A DNA stretch of 64,000 nt, from assembly GCA_022496185.1 (NCBI GenBank), contig WTXG01000151.1:1-64000 (forward strand), in the 5' to 3' direction. The stretch comes from Multifurca ochricompacta. Its lineage: Eukaryota; Basidiomycota; Agaricomycetes; Russulales; Russulaceae. The position numbers and the translations under genes are program-made. The notes below the pieces were generated by a model. It was not told the DNA's origin. It worked only from the letters and a program-made list of their open reading frames with translations, and made no database searches. Of the stretch, positions 47,568 to 58,708 are shown piece after piece (position 1 is the stretch's first letter; the number at the start of each line of letters is the position of its first letter).

Positions 47568-49412
47568 GAAACGTTTGAGAGGGGTGTGGAGGGGGGGGGG
47601 TGTACTTGACTTGGAGGTGTAGTCCGCATTGCCGCAAGTTGAAATTTCCTATATTTCTTTTTCCTTTTATTTTTTTTTTTTTGGTGACACATCATGTATA
47701 TTATTTATTATGCAAGAACTTTGGAGGATAATACAACTGTCTACACTACATTTTTCAATGCTAGACTGGTATCAATCGTCGACCGACACGACATCGACGA
47801 AACGAGAAATTTTAAGAGTAACAAGACCGACTTTAGAAAAGGGGCATCATTCAGACTAAATTTATGTGCCTTTCTTATGGACCATGTCGCACGTCGACCC
47901 CCTCCCGTTACCCGGGGGCATAAGGGGATATAAGCGACGTGATAAGCGTATGTGAATATATGGTTGGTTATTGTATGTGTAGCTCGTTCGAGATTTTTTT
48001 TAAAAGGAAAGAAAGGAAATGTAAAACGTATGAAGGGAGCGGGTGGTAGTGTTCCATTTCATTCATACGTAACAACCAAGCTGTGTTATTGTATGAAGGC
48101 GCCGTGAGCCAAATTGGTATCACCGGACCGGTTATGCCGGGAAGGTTTGGGAGGAGGGAGGGAGGGTGGATGGCAGTGGAAGCAACCCCCGCCTCCCTCC
48201 TTCGCTCCCCACGCCCCAAATTTCCCGCCCGCCCTGAACTTGTCCTAAGGTATTTAAAGAAAATTGGCAACTATAAGGTTTTTTTTTTTTTTTACGCGAG
48301 GCTGCGGTTATAAATCGTCGTTGACTTAAGCCAAAAAGCGCGAACAATGAAACGCGGCAAAGCAAGTTGTTGAATTTTTAATTTTAATTTTTCAACTTTT
48401 CTCTCACTCTCAACCCACTCTCTTTCTCTCTCTCTTTGCTGGGGGAGCAAGTTGTCGGTTAGCATAGAAGCTTAGGAGCTGTAGTTGGCCGTATTGGAAA
48501 GCGATCACAAATAAAAAATAAACCATACAATTGCGATGAACGCACGCTTAGGAAGGAAGGGGGGACAGTTTACGGTTTACAGTTACAGTTATGATGAACG
48601 ATGACGAGAAGAGACGAGGATGCCGCGGTTAGGATTGTTTATGAGTATGGATCCATGTGGATACATGTAGATACCAATTTTGAGTGAGTGGAGTATTACT
48701 CTCAGTCAGGAACGGCAAGTGAATGAATGAATGTGCTCAGCTGATTAGATAACTACGCTACGCTACAAGTAACACAGTACCACTTTTATCATCCACATCC
48801 AACATTCACAAATTGGAAAAAGAGAGAAAAGTGGTTTATTTTATATAAGAGATAATTTTTGGTGTGGACACGGACGGATGACGGCAGAAGATGAGCCGTG
48901 AAGAAGTGAATGAAATGAATTGTGGAATTGTCTATTGTCCTTGTCCCCCGTCCTCTGTGGCGTGTCCTGTGGCGTGAGTTTTCAATCCTTTTTGAAAGGG
49001 GACACGGACACAATCTCGCGGGCCCAATTCCCCGTTCATTCAACTCCAAACGCAATCCACTCCTCCCCCCACACCCAATTAACCCCCCTCTCTTTCTATA
49101 CCTTCCATCTCTTCAATCATTACAAAGTGGCATCCTTCAACTTGTGGCAGTTCTTCACCAAAAAAACAAACAAATAAACAAACAAAATTCGTCTGTGGTC
49201 CCGGTAGCGAACAAGCGCGTCGTCGGTGGAACTTGCTCAAGCCGCAAAGCGCCTTACAAAATGGGTCCTTCTTTCCTCGTAGCTCATCCTCCACCAACGA
49301 CAACTCTTCTTCCTCCCACCCTTTCTCTCTCTTTCTCTTTCCCTTTATCTAACTCCAACCCGACATCGACATCGACATCGTTTCCTTTCACCACGTATCT
49401 CAGAATACCCTC
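47568..49412. other. 1.8-kb spacer before the HMG-box gene
   Basis: No gene supported. A/T runs near 47670-47682 and 48276-48292; CT-rich DNA near 48400-48440 and 49310-49345 looks like the pyrimidine-rich leader usual upstream of fungal starts. Confidence 0.6.
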
Positions 49413-51139
49413 ATGTCAGATGCCGTGCGAAACAAAGCAGCCGCGGGCTCAGGCGCAGGCGCCCAACAACCTCCCAGGCCACCTAACGCCTGGATCCTCT
49501 ACCGTTCTGACAAACTTCAACAACTCCCACCACCCCCCGAAGGTCAACCGAAACCGACCCAGGCAGAAGTTTCCAAGATCATCTCTGCCCAATGGAGGTT
49601 AGAGTCCGACGAAGTACGCGCCCTCTACGACCAACGTGCAGAGATCGCAAAGGCAGAGCACGCTCGTTTGTACCCCAATTATCGCTTCGCTCCCATGAAG
49701 AAGGCCGAAAAGGATCGTATTCGTCAGGAGAAGCGGCAAGCAAAGGAGCAGGAACGCGCCGGACGTCGTGGTCGTACGCGCGTTGCACCATACCCAACTC
49801 CTTCTACCGCGTCATCCTCTACACCATATCCCCCGCTCGTCTTCAAACACACCCCCCACATCCCAATACCTCATCTCCGCCCATATCCTCCGCTTCATCA
49901 CCCTCACCGGCTACTCCCTCATCACAATCCAGCGCAGACAGCCCCTTTCGTTACGTCTGGACTCATCCATCACCACCTGACGCGTTTTTGGACCCACAAA
50001 TACATCCTGTTGACTCGCAATGGCCATCGTCGCGTGTCTTTTCCTATACAAGGGTTCCTACTGTTGTACCGATCGTGACTACATTACCCCTCGTCTCCCC
50101 TCTTGTTACGTTCCCCTCGCTACCTCCTCCTCCCGGTCGTTGGCGGCCTCCCGAATCTGACTCCCCGACCACATTTCGTAGCCCTCTTCAGGAATTTCCC
50201 ACCACAGACGTGCCACATCCAACTGAAGTACCACTAGAGGCACGTGGCTTTTTTGAATCTTTTTTCCTACCATCGCATTTTTTAATTTATGGTCTTCTCC
50301 TAACAGAATTCTGATAACCTGTTCTTCTCCATGTCTGGCTTGGAGAACATCTCGTTGCAGGATATGGCAAATGCCTCGCTCCTCACAGAGCTCTATGGAG
50401 CCAACCACCCTGGTGTCTTCCAGATACAGGGCCTTGCAAATCATTGCCTCACCGCTACTCCACCTGGTAGCATCGACCTTGGAGTTGGGGCCTATCCTTC
50501 CGGGATGTGTGGATCTTCCTCATTTGATGACACGTTCCGTACTCTAGGCGAAAATCCTGCGACGATGTATATGTCTAATCCTTCTCCAGAGGAGTTTCTT
50601 GCTGCTATCAGCATGCTGGCGCCGCCCGAGTCGCAACAACAAGAGAATATCTCTTCGCCAACGGATTCGATGTCTATCGATCAACTGCAAAGCAGCAGCT
50701 TCAACTTTGATGAGTACTTGTTGGACTTTACCACGTCCGTACCATCCGAATTGAGAGATGATGATGGATTTGACGCTGCACGAGCACGAACAAAGCAGCA
50801 AGAAGGTGAGAGGGAATCCATGTCGAGCGGTAGTGATAGCGGTGAACTGTGACAACCCCCTTGCCGCCGTCTTTCTATGCTGCTGGTGCTGGTGCTACTG
50901 GTCCCATCACCACTTCCCCGACCGAGTCAATGCCGCCGCAGATGAAGGAGCCGTACGTGCCACCGCGAGGCGCTGTGAATGCAAGCATGCGACGTGTCGG
51001 TGGGATTTGGAAGGACCCGATGATCGTCGTTCCTCGTATCGGATCTCCGATGGGAAGTTGCGCTCCTGCTACCGTCGTTACTGCTGTTGCTGCCTCTCCT
51101 CAAACGGGCGATGGCATGACAGAGAGCAATCAATCGTAG
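49413..51139 (+). CDS. HMG-box (MATA_HMG type) transcription factor
   Basis: DNA-binding regulator of the class that includes Ste11, Prf1 and mushroom pcc1-like factors, often involved in mating or fruiting. Exons 49413-50227 and 50307-51139. The HMG box is residues about 22-95: RPPNAWILYRSDKL, SKIISAQWRLESDEVRALYD and LYPNYRFAPMKKAEKDR, followed by a basic stretch (RQEKRQAKEQERAGRRGR). The rest is Ser/Pro/Thr-rich, with SADSPFRYVWTHPSPPD and an acidic FNFDEYLLDFT segment. The C-terminal YVPPRGAVNASMRRVGGIWK is a block I know from related basidiomycete HMG proteins. Frame is lost once in the C6 run 49852-49857 and once near 50848-50852. Allowing one base in exon 1 makes its phase close. The start could lie further upstream. 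Confidence 0.85.
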
Positions 51140-52162
51140 CAATCTGCCCCCCACACCCTACACTCCCCAACACTACGATTTTTTGGCTTTCGCTTCCTGA
51201 ACCTCCGCACGCACAGTCTCTCTCTTTCTCTCTCTCTATTCGTCATCAATCAACTATCATCTCCATCAAATATTGCTATCGTCCGTTCTGTCGCATATTA
51301 TCTCATCTCTTCCATCTCTGGCCTCTTTGTTGTCGCTTTCGTCATTGTTCGCTTTGCTCTCGTATGCTTTGCTTTGCTCTCTTACCCCCTTCCACATCAT
51401 TGCCCCACGCATGACATTTCTTCCTTTCGCTTTCTCTTTCTTTGTTTTAGAAAATTCCGTGCTTTTTTTTTTTTTGAGGGGTAGTGTCCGGCACAGCAAT
51501 AGGGTATTATAACACACGCCTTTTTTTTTCTGTTGTCTCCCCTCTTTTTTTAATTTGGTCTTGGCGGCTGTTGTCCCCCATCCCTCCCTCCTGTGTGCCT
51601 GACTTGGACCTACGACAAACCTTTTCTATTCATTACTGACTTGCATTATATTTCATAATAATAACTTTCCCCAATCTCCTCTTCTTCCTTGGTCTACACC
51701 TCCAGATTCCCCCCCCCCCGCCCACTACCTTGATTTTGCTTTTTGCATTTATCCTTTTTTTTTTGTTGGAGTGCCTACTATTTGCAAACTGCATCGTTGT
51801 CAAACTTGTTTCTTTTCTCTCTCTGTAGTTTTCCTTTCCTTTTCTTTCTTTCTTTTTTTTGTTATGTGTTATAAAAGATATACAGATCAGAAGAAGTAGA
51901 ACCAATAACAATTCGTGCCGTTTTTCAAACAAGAGAACGTAGGGTAGGGTGGAAAAGTAAAGAAATCTATAACCTACTAGAAAACCACTCGGAAATGACT
52001 AATCATATGTCTAGCGCTAGACGGACCATATCGTGGGAACTGCATTTTCCACGCCAATTACTCTCAAATGTCTACTAAAAATAAAATAAAATCTACAATT
52101 TTGATTTGCCTTCTTTCATGCCCCGTCAGTCGTTACCTATACCTATGGTAGTGTGGTCCATC
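51140..52162. other. Spacer at start of repeat-rich region
   Basis: Pyrimidine-rich 3' region of the HMG gene (CT runs, T12 near 51464-51475, C10 near 51711-51720), then AT-rich DNA. No gene seen. Confidence 0.6.
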
Positions 52163-53900
52163 CTAGGTTGAGATCGCGGCCCCTTTCAATTTGTAAAACG
52201 CTGCACCTTTCGCCTTCTTGACGTCGTCGCTTATCAGATTGTCCTTGATCTCTTCCAATACATATGTTTCAGGAGACTGAGTATCACACTGCAACAAAGC
52301 CTGATACCAGCGCGAATCCCCCGTCGATGCCTTCGAACGTGTGTCTCCTGATACTCTCCAGCGCACACCACACATCGTAGCAAAAGTCGATGAGTTATAG
52401 TTGGTGCCGTCGCTGTGGTGCAACTGGAATCGACAACCCCAGCTTTGGAGGGAGGCCAGCGCGAAGACCATTCAGATAAATGGAAGAGGTGCGTAGCCTT
52501 TGGGGAACAGCCCTGACCTGATATGATTCCATGGTGTCAAACAGAAATTGGCTGATATATCTACTGGTAGCTCTTGTCGTCCTTTGACCTGAATGAGAAT
52601 CGCCATGGTCGTGCGCAGAGAAAGCTTTTTGTTCCTCACACAAATGGGAAGGACAATGTTGACCCCACGTTGGTTGTAAATGAACACAATCATGGCACCT
52701 TGCATGATGAGTTCCCAGAGAGACTTGACACTGATCTTGTCCGAGAGTTTTCTGACCTTGATCACATGGTTAAACCATCCTCGAACGCTGTTTCTAATGG
52801 CTTGTCCTCGTTGCAACAGGAAAGGGTTGGAAGACTTTGTTTTTCAATTCATCATATGCCGAGGCAGGAAGTAAAGCCTTCATAAAGTCAGCGACGAACA
52901 CCCATTGTCGCTTGGCCGCTGATGAAGCCGTATCGAGGGCCTGCATGACGATGAGTGTAGCAGCCAGTTCGCCACGCTGGCTACGATCGACGCAATTCAG
53001 GTCTGAATTCTTCACAAGGCAATGAACAGGATTCACTCCTGCTCCGCTAATAATCCTTCGGGCAGCTTCGGCCAGATATGGCTCCGACCCCAACGACGGT
53101 GATCATATCTTCCAGTCCAGTGGTGGCCACAAGGCAGAACCGCATGTGACGTTCGGACCTGAGTAGGGCTGGACTCTGTTTGTAGAATTGTGTCGTACTT
53201 TGCGTGAGCTCGTAGAACTTCCCATCTTCTCGTAATTCTTTTCTACCGCGGGCCCGGAGATAGGAAGAGATCCCTCTAATCAAAAATGGACCTTTCAGTT
53301 CTGCATCCAATTTCGGAGATTAGTTTCGATGACCTCATGACACCTCCGGAGGAGGATATTGTGACTGGACGAAATGGTGTATGAAAAATGGATAACTCAG
53401 CCGTCCACTGTGCGTCCATCTCACCTATCGTTATTAATGATGACTGATAATTGGGTGCCTCGCGAAGGTTTGGCACTCATTATGATCCTTTTTAGAGCTG
53501 AACGAGAACTTATGGTCCTCGCGAAGCAAAAGCTGCTGGATGGCAACACCACACTGGGTGAAGATTTGCGTGGACAAGGTGCTCTGGCATTGTCTCTGTT
53601 CGATTTCCCCTCGAGTTCAATCTCGCCCACCTATATACTAGTCGTTTCCTGGTGGGGTCTTGCCTAGCACATGAGCTTAAACGAAGGCCAGGATAACAAG
53701 GGGCCGCCTTGGGCCTTCAAGTAGCTCTAAGCATCCCTCAAAGCGATTTATGCGAGGTGCGGGCATTCGACAAATATCTCCCTTATCAGTACATAGATCG
53801 TGCACTTTCCGAGACGCCGGGCCGCCTGCCCGTCCATTTATACTCAGTTTCATACCCTCTGTCACCTCTCCGTTACCTCCCCGTCTTATTGTCAAAAGTT
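52163..53900 (-). pseudogene. P-loop NTPase-like family, truncated copy 1 with internal inversion
   Basis: Same family as 55995-58708. Minus-strand blocks from 5' to 3': GPRRPLVILAF followed by a stop where the other copy has DESH (about 53675), then SERHMRFCLVATTG and MITVVG with SEPYLAEAARRII, VNPVHCLVKNSDLNCVD, QRGELAATLIVMQALD, WFNHVIKVRKLSDKISVKSL, AMIVFIYNQRGVNIVLP and a degraded C-terminus (ETYVLEEIKDNLISDDVKK). The Walker A part is absent, so the copy is 5'-truncated. About 350 bp (53295-53645) reads in the opposite direction. Frames change repeatedly. Function of the family is unknown to me; it is common in agaricomycetes and usually annotated hypothetical. Confidence 0.7.
53295..53645 (+). 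other. Inverted internal segment of NTPase copy 1
   Basis: On the plus strand it reads SEISFDDLMTPPEEDIVTG, AVHCASI, FGTHYDPF and LAKQKLLDGNTTLGEDLRGQ. The matching blocks of copy 2 lie on its minus strand at about 57345-57050, co-linear with the rest of that copy. Flanks on both sides of this segment keep the minus orientation. Confidence 0.7.
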
Positions 53901-54579
53901 TTCACCTCTCCGTCTTCATCTCTCCGTCTTTATTGGATGTTTTTCACTTGGTCTTTATTTAAATCACTCTCTACGGCTTGCTCTTACTATACCGCTCACA
54001 CGCAAATCTGGACTTTCAACAAGTATATAAAGGTATCTACAAATGCCTGTAGTAAAAGAGGAACACGCAATCTAGCAGTCTCTCTTTCTTTGTGTGCCAA
54101 AAAGAATTTTTCGACGACATCCACGCAAAGGTCAAACGGAGCCAACAAGCAGCGATCTCCTTGAGTTCAAGCACGATACGTCCACATTCGATCTAGTTAT
54201 CTCAAAGGACGCGCTCTTTCTCTTTTCTTTATCTCTCTCACCATCCAGGGAATACTTTACCTTGCACTCACTGTGGATATGATCCGTACAATGTCCACAC
54301 GAACCATATGCTGAGAACGAGTAAGTGTGTTGAGTAGTCCTGGAAGGAGGTGCTGATTCGTGCTTCCACGTGACCATTACCATTTCGGGTAAAGTGCCTC
54401 CATCTGTGCTGTATGGACTCCTACTGAACCTTCGTTTCCTCAGACTTGAACCTGAATAGGGGGTTACAGTCCCATCGATTTTACGATCAACTGTTCAATT
54501 CCCGTGCCATCATCGAGACGCATAAGTTCAGACTGAGCACAATTGCGATGTAATCCACAGATCAGTGATAATGTCTTAG
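53901..54579. other. Region upstream of glycopeptide-like exons
   Basis: No secure gene. It should contain the 5' end of the gene beginning at or before 54580, but no signal-peptide exon could be joined. Confidence 0.45.
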
Positions 54580-55400
54580 GTTCGTTCTGAGTGGAATGAG
54601 TTGCGGCTCATATATGTGGCAGGTGCATGCCTACTGAATGGCGAGAACTGTGCGCTTTTGGAATTCAACCTGAACAATCCTGCTTGCACTGGATGTGGCT
54701 CTAGTGCGGACGTTTCTCTGATCGATCCGTGCGTCGTCTTGCGATCCCACCGACTGCCAGCACGGATGCTATCTAATCTTATCCGCAGACACTTAAAGTC
54801 CCTGTCGCGTTCAGGTGGATTTAGGCGTATACATCTTATGTATGTGTGGGGCTAATTCGGATTTGTAGTTACTTCAATGACTGCGACAGTCAAGGTGCCA
54901 CTTGTATGACTAGTGGTGTCGCCTATGGGTTTCTTTCACGACTCATTAAACTGCCCAGGTACCACGCCAGACTGCAACACCGCATTCCATAATTCCGACG
55001 ACAATCAGGTTCAAGTTGCATGTCAAGTTGATAATGTACGTTTATTTCGAGCCCTCGTCCCTTCTGCGAGATTGACACCTTTGACTTGTAGGTTGATCTA
55101 TTGATAACGTTCTATCCAACTGGAGGTGAAGTGACGCCTGCTGTCACGCCTCAATCCCCTGTCAACAGTAAGCATCTATTTCCGGTGCATCCCCGTACAT
55201 CCCGTACATTTTCACACGCACCGGCACTCAGTTCCTATGTACCGCCTGCGACGAAACTAGGCGTAATCTCAAACCCCAGTTCGACTTCTCCGCTGCCTAG
55301 CACCCCGCTGTCCAGGGTACCGGAAAGCGAGGTGGAAAGATGCGAAGAAGACCTACAGGCACGGGCGTGCAAGAGGTGCTGGTGCTGTTACTGCCTTTGA
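54580..55400 (+). CDS. Glycopeptide-like (thaumatin-like) secreted protein, 5' end not found
   Basis: Resembles small secreted basidiomycete proteins annotated as glycopeptide. Exons 54580 to about 54728/54734, 54789-54814, 54869-54915, 54959-55035 and 55092 onwards are in phase. Blocks seen: ACLLNGENCALLEFNLNNPA, GCGSSADVSLIDP, VPVAFSYFNDCDSQGATC, DCNTAFHNSDDNQVQVACQV and VDLLITFYPTGG, with regularly spaced cysteines. The first intron uses either GTGCGT plus a missing base or a weak GTCGTC donor. After PTGG a Pro/Ser/Thr-rich tail is read to 55400 and may include another intron at 55169. No signal peptide exon was identified, so the gene may be 5'-truncated. Confidence 0.6.
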
Positions 55401-55994
55401 CACTCACCGCCGCTCACACTCCTGTGAAAAATGTTTTCCTGTTGTCCATAAACTCTCTACCGTCTATAGGTTTGGCTTCCTTCCTTCCTGAACCCGCGCT
55501 CTTTCCCTGATATACACTTTGTTTTCAAGGCCTTTCTTCCCACACTGTGGCTGCACATGCGGAGCCCCGTGTTCCTCTCTTCCCTGTCGTGTCATTATAG
55601 GATATTTAGTCCTTGAATACACACTCGACGTGTCTAGTTTATTTGCTGCTTCATGTTAATGAAGTACCTGGCGTGACCTTTAAACACATGCAATGGAGTA
55701 TCCTCTGATGTGACCCGATTACGACGGAGAACAAATTCGTTGAACAAGCTAAAACGGCACCAGCGAAAACAAGACACGCAAGACAAACAAGCTTTCAAGA
55801 CTGGACAAGAACCTACCTGCTTTTTGTCCTCGCTCTTGAACATTAATCTAATAAAGCTGTTGGTGGCTTTCGGTTCGACACTGAGTCGTCTTGAAGGCAG
55901 CAAATCATCGTCACCGAAAGCGGCCACTGTGATCGGATCGATGCCCACTACATCTCCGCTTTTAAATACACAAATTCTCATACTCTGGCCCCTT
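55401..55994. other. Spacer with an unrecognised minus-strand open frame
   Basis: A 115-codon frame at 55634-55981 (-) contains GIDPITVAAFGDDDLLPSRR and NSFIRLMFKSEDKK, of protein-like composition and directly downstream of NTPase copy 2. It may be a relic of that element's 3' neighbour; no family recognised. Confidence 0.3.
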
Positions 55995-58708
55995 TCAATC
56001 CACCAGCGCCTGCACCTTTCTCCTTCGACCCCCTTTCACCTCCTTGACCTCCTCGCTCATCAGTTTGTCCTCAATCTCTCCCAATGCATATATTTCAGGA
56101 GGCTGAACATCACGTTGCAACAAATTCCGGTACAGTGCAAATCTCCCTCCATGTCCTTGAATGTGTCTCCCGATATTCCCGCGCACCACACGTCATAGCA
56201 AGTCGATGTGTCATGGTGGTGTGCCATCGCTGCCGTGCCGCTGGGGTCAACACCCCAGCATGGTCGGAGGCCAGCGCGAAGACCATTCGAATAACCGGAA
56301 GAGGCGTGTGGCCGCAGGGAACAGCTTTACGTGAAATGGTTCCATGCCGTCGAACAGATGGCCACTAATATCACACTGGAAGCTCTTGTCATTCTTGACT
56401 TGGATAAGAATTGCTGTTGTGTGCATGGAGAAAGCCTTTCATTCTTCACACAAACAGGAATGACAATGTCAACACCACGTTGGTTGTTGATGAACAGAAT
56501 CATGGCACCTCGCGTGATGAATTCCCAGAGAGACTTGACACTGATCTTGTCAGAGTTTCTGACCTTGATCACATGGTTGAACCATAGACAGTATCCCTCG
56601 AACGCCATTTCAAATGGATGTCCTCGTTGCGACGGAAAACGGCTGGAAGACTTGTTCTCAGTGCATCATATGCCGATGCAGGAAGCAAAGCCTCCATAAA
56701 CTCATTCACAAACACCCATCGCCTATTGGCCACTGCGCAGCAGCATCACGAGCCTGCATAACAATCAGTGTGACAATCAGCTCCCCATGCTGCCCACAGT
56801 CCACACAATTCAGGTCCCAATTCTCCTCCAGGTAACGGACAGGATTCACTCCTGCCTCACTTATAAGTTCAAGGGAGGCTTGAGCCAGATATGGCTCTGA
56901 TCCAACGACGGTGATCGTGTCTTCGGATCCAGTGGTTTCCACAAGGCACAGTCGCATATGACGTTCGACCTGAGTGTGCGCCAACTCGCGACCATGTGAG
57001 TAGGCAAGGTTGAACCCAAGGAAAAGCGGACAGAGAGACAGGCCAAAGGACCTGGTCCATGTAAATCTTGATCAGTAAGGTGTGACCACCCAATAACTTT
57101 TGTTTCGCAAGATCTAGAAGGTCGCCATCTGCTTGAGACTCCACCAAAAGATCATAATGAGTGCCAAACCTGCATGCTACCTATCAATAATAATAATATA
57201 GAGATAAGAGAGAGATAGACGCACAGTGGACGGCCCAGGTAAGTTATCCATTTATCATGTACAATTTCATCCAGTCACAGTATCTTCCTCCAGGGGCGTG
57301 ATGAGATCATCAAAACTAATCTCTGAAATCGATGCAAAACAGAAAAGTTCGTGTTTGCGACCCGATTAGAAGGATCCTTTCTTATCTCCGGCGAGAACAC
57401 GTGGAACTTTCCAGCCGTTGAAAGGGACAACGAAAAGATTGGGAATTTGACTGGCAGCCGCAAAGCACGGCGCAATTAATGGAACAGTGTCCATTCCTTT
57501 TCAGGTGGGATATCGCCTAGTACATGCGATTCATCAAAAGCAAGGATGATCAGAGGCCGCCTTGGTCCATTAGCCGAATTTAAGGATCCTTTAGGGTCCA
57601 AGAGACGACAGAGCTTGAGTCCTGCGTTTATTACTCCCTTTCCATCCACTGCGTATGGGAAGGGGCTACGATTATTTTTCTTATGAACCCGCTTGCTAGA
57701 CGCTATGAACTTGAAGACGGTCAGTCAATTTACGAAATCGACACAGCTCAGTTCAACTCAACCGACTTGGAAGCCTCGTCAACTACAGCCTCGAAAAAGT
57801 TTCTACAATCATCGAACTCGGAAACTGACTTTCATTGTTCCGTGCCTGCCAGCTTCCTGGCGCTCCTTCACAAGCGTCGCTGTATCTGTCCTAGGTCGAC
57901 GCCGAACCCTCCCAATGCTGGTCAATCCTTTGGGGCAACGTCATCTGCAACGCCATGTTACCACATGGGTTTAGGAGATGAGATGAGTTCAATCACCCTG
58001 CTGATCGGATTCAATACCTTCCAAATGCTTCTCGGTGACGGTCAAAAGGGCATAGACAAAACCATGAAGCTTCTTGGCAAGCTCATCTGGATTAATGTCG
58101 TCCTTAACAGAATACAACCAGTTCCGCAGATCGATATCAGGAGGTGGAAACCCTTTTTGGGATCAGAGAATAAACATATATATAAGAAAAAGCGTAAAAA
58201 TGAACCTTGAGTCCCAGTGCTGCGAAGACACATAGGAACATAATAATTTTGGTCGCCACTTCATCCACCATATGAAATTTCCCTGTTCCTGATGAATTCA
58301 CTATGCTGGCATGCCGAGCGTAGACATCTATCCGCTTGTCAAGATAACTCTCGATTGTGAGAGGAAGTGAATCGGCTGCATTGACTTTGAAAGGGAATGC
58401 CATGAATATAAGGTAGCTATTATAGGTTTTTATAAGCATGGTTAACGGCTTTTGGATAGTTGGGCACCTTGAATTGATGTAACCGAGTTGGGAGCTAGGG
58501 GGGGTGGATCAGTCCTTTGTTTCAGGTTGGAATCAGTGGTGTCGGTCGTAAAATTTCTGCATGTTAGGGCGGTTTGAGAAGCGATTGGGTGTAGGTTGTG
58601 TGGAAGACGCTTACTGAGACGACGAATATCGCGAAACAAACTCTGGTCGCAGCACTTGCCAAGATATGGGACGAGCCAGGGGCGTATTTTGAAGAGATCC
58701 CGGATCAA
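55995..58708 (-). pseudogene. P-loop NTPase-like family, near-full-length decayed copy 2
   Basis: Minus-strand order: N-terminal region (58708 down), then a Walker A-like SSGTGKF at about 58295-58277 inside IVNSSGTGKFHMVDEVATK (family members have Ser/Thr after the lysine, here Phe), a block around LHGFVYALLTVTEKHLE, a Walker B-like FDESHVLGDIPP at about 57545-57510, FSLSLSTAGKFHVFSPE, FGTHYDLL, LAKQKLLGGHT, ERHMRLCLVETTGSED, CGQHGELIVTLIVMQARDAA, WFNHVIKVRNSDKISVKSLW, AMILFINNQRGVDIVIP and EIYALGEIEDKLMSEEVKE. Frames shift many times and there are stops, so no intact product. The P-loop and DESH box suggest an ancestral ATPase; role unknown. Confidence 0.7.

Noticed and set aside
57683..58210. 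175-codon plus-strand open frame
   Set aside because: Antisense to NTPase copy 2, whose minus-strand blocks (LHGFVYALLTVTEKHLE) are the recognisable reading.
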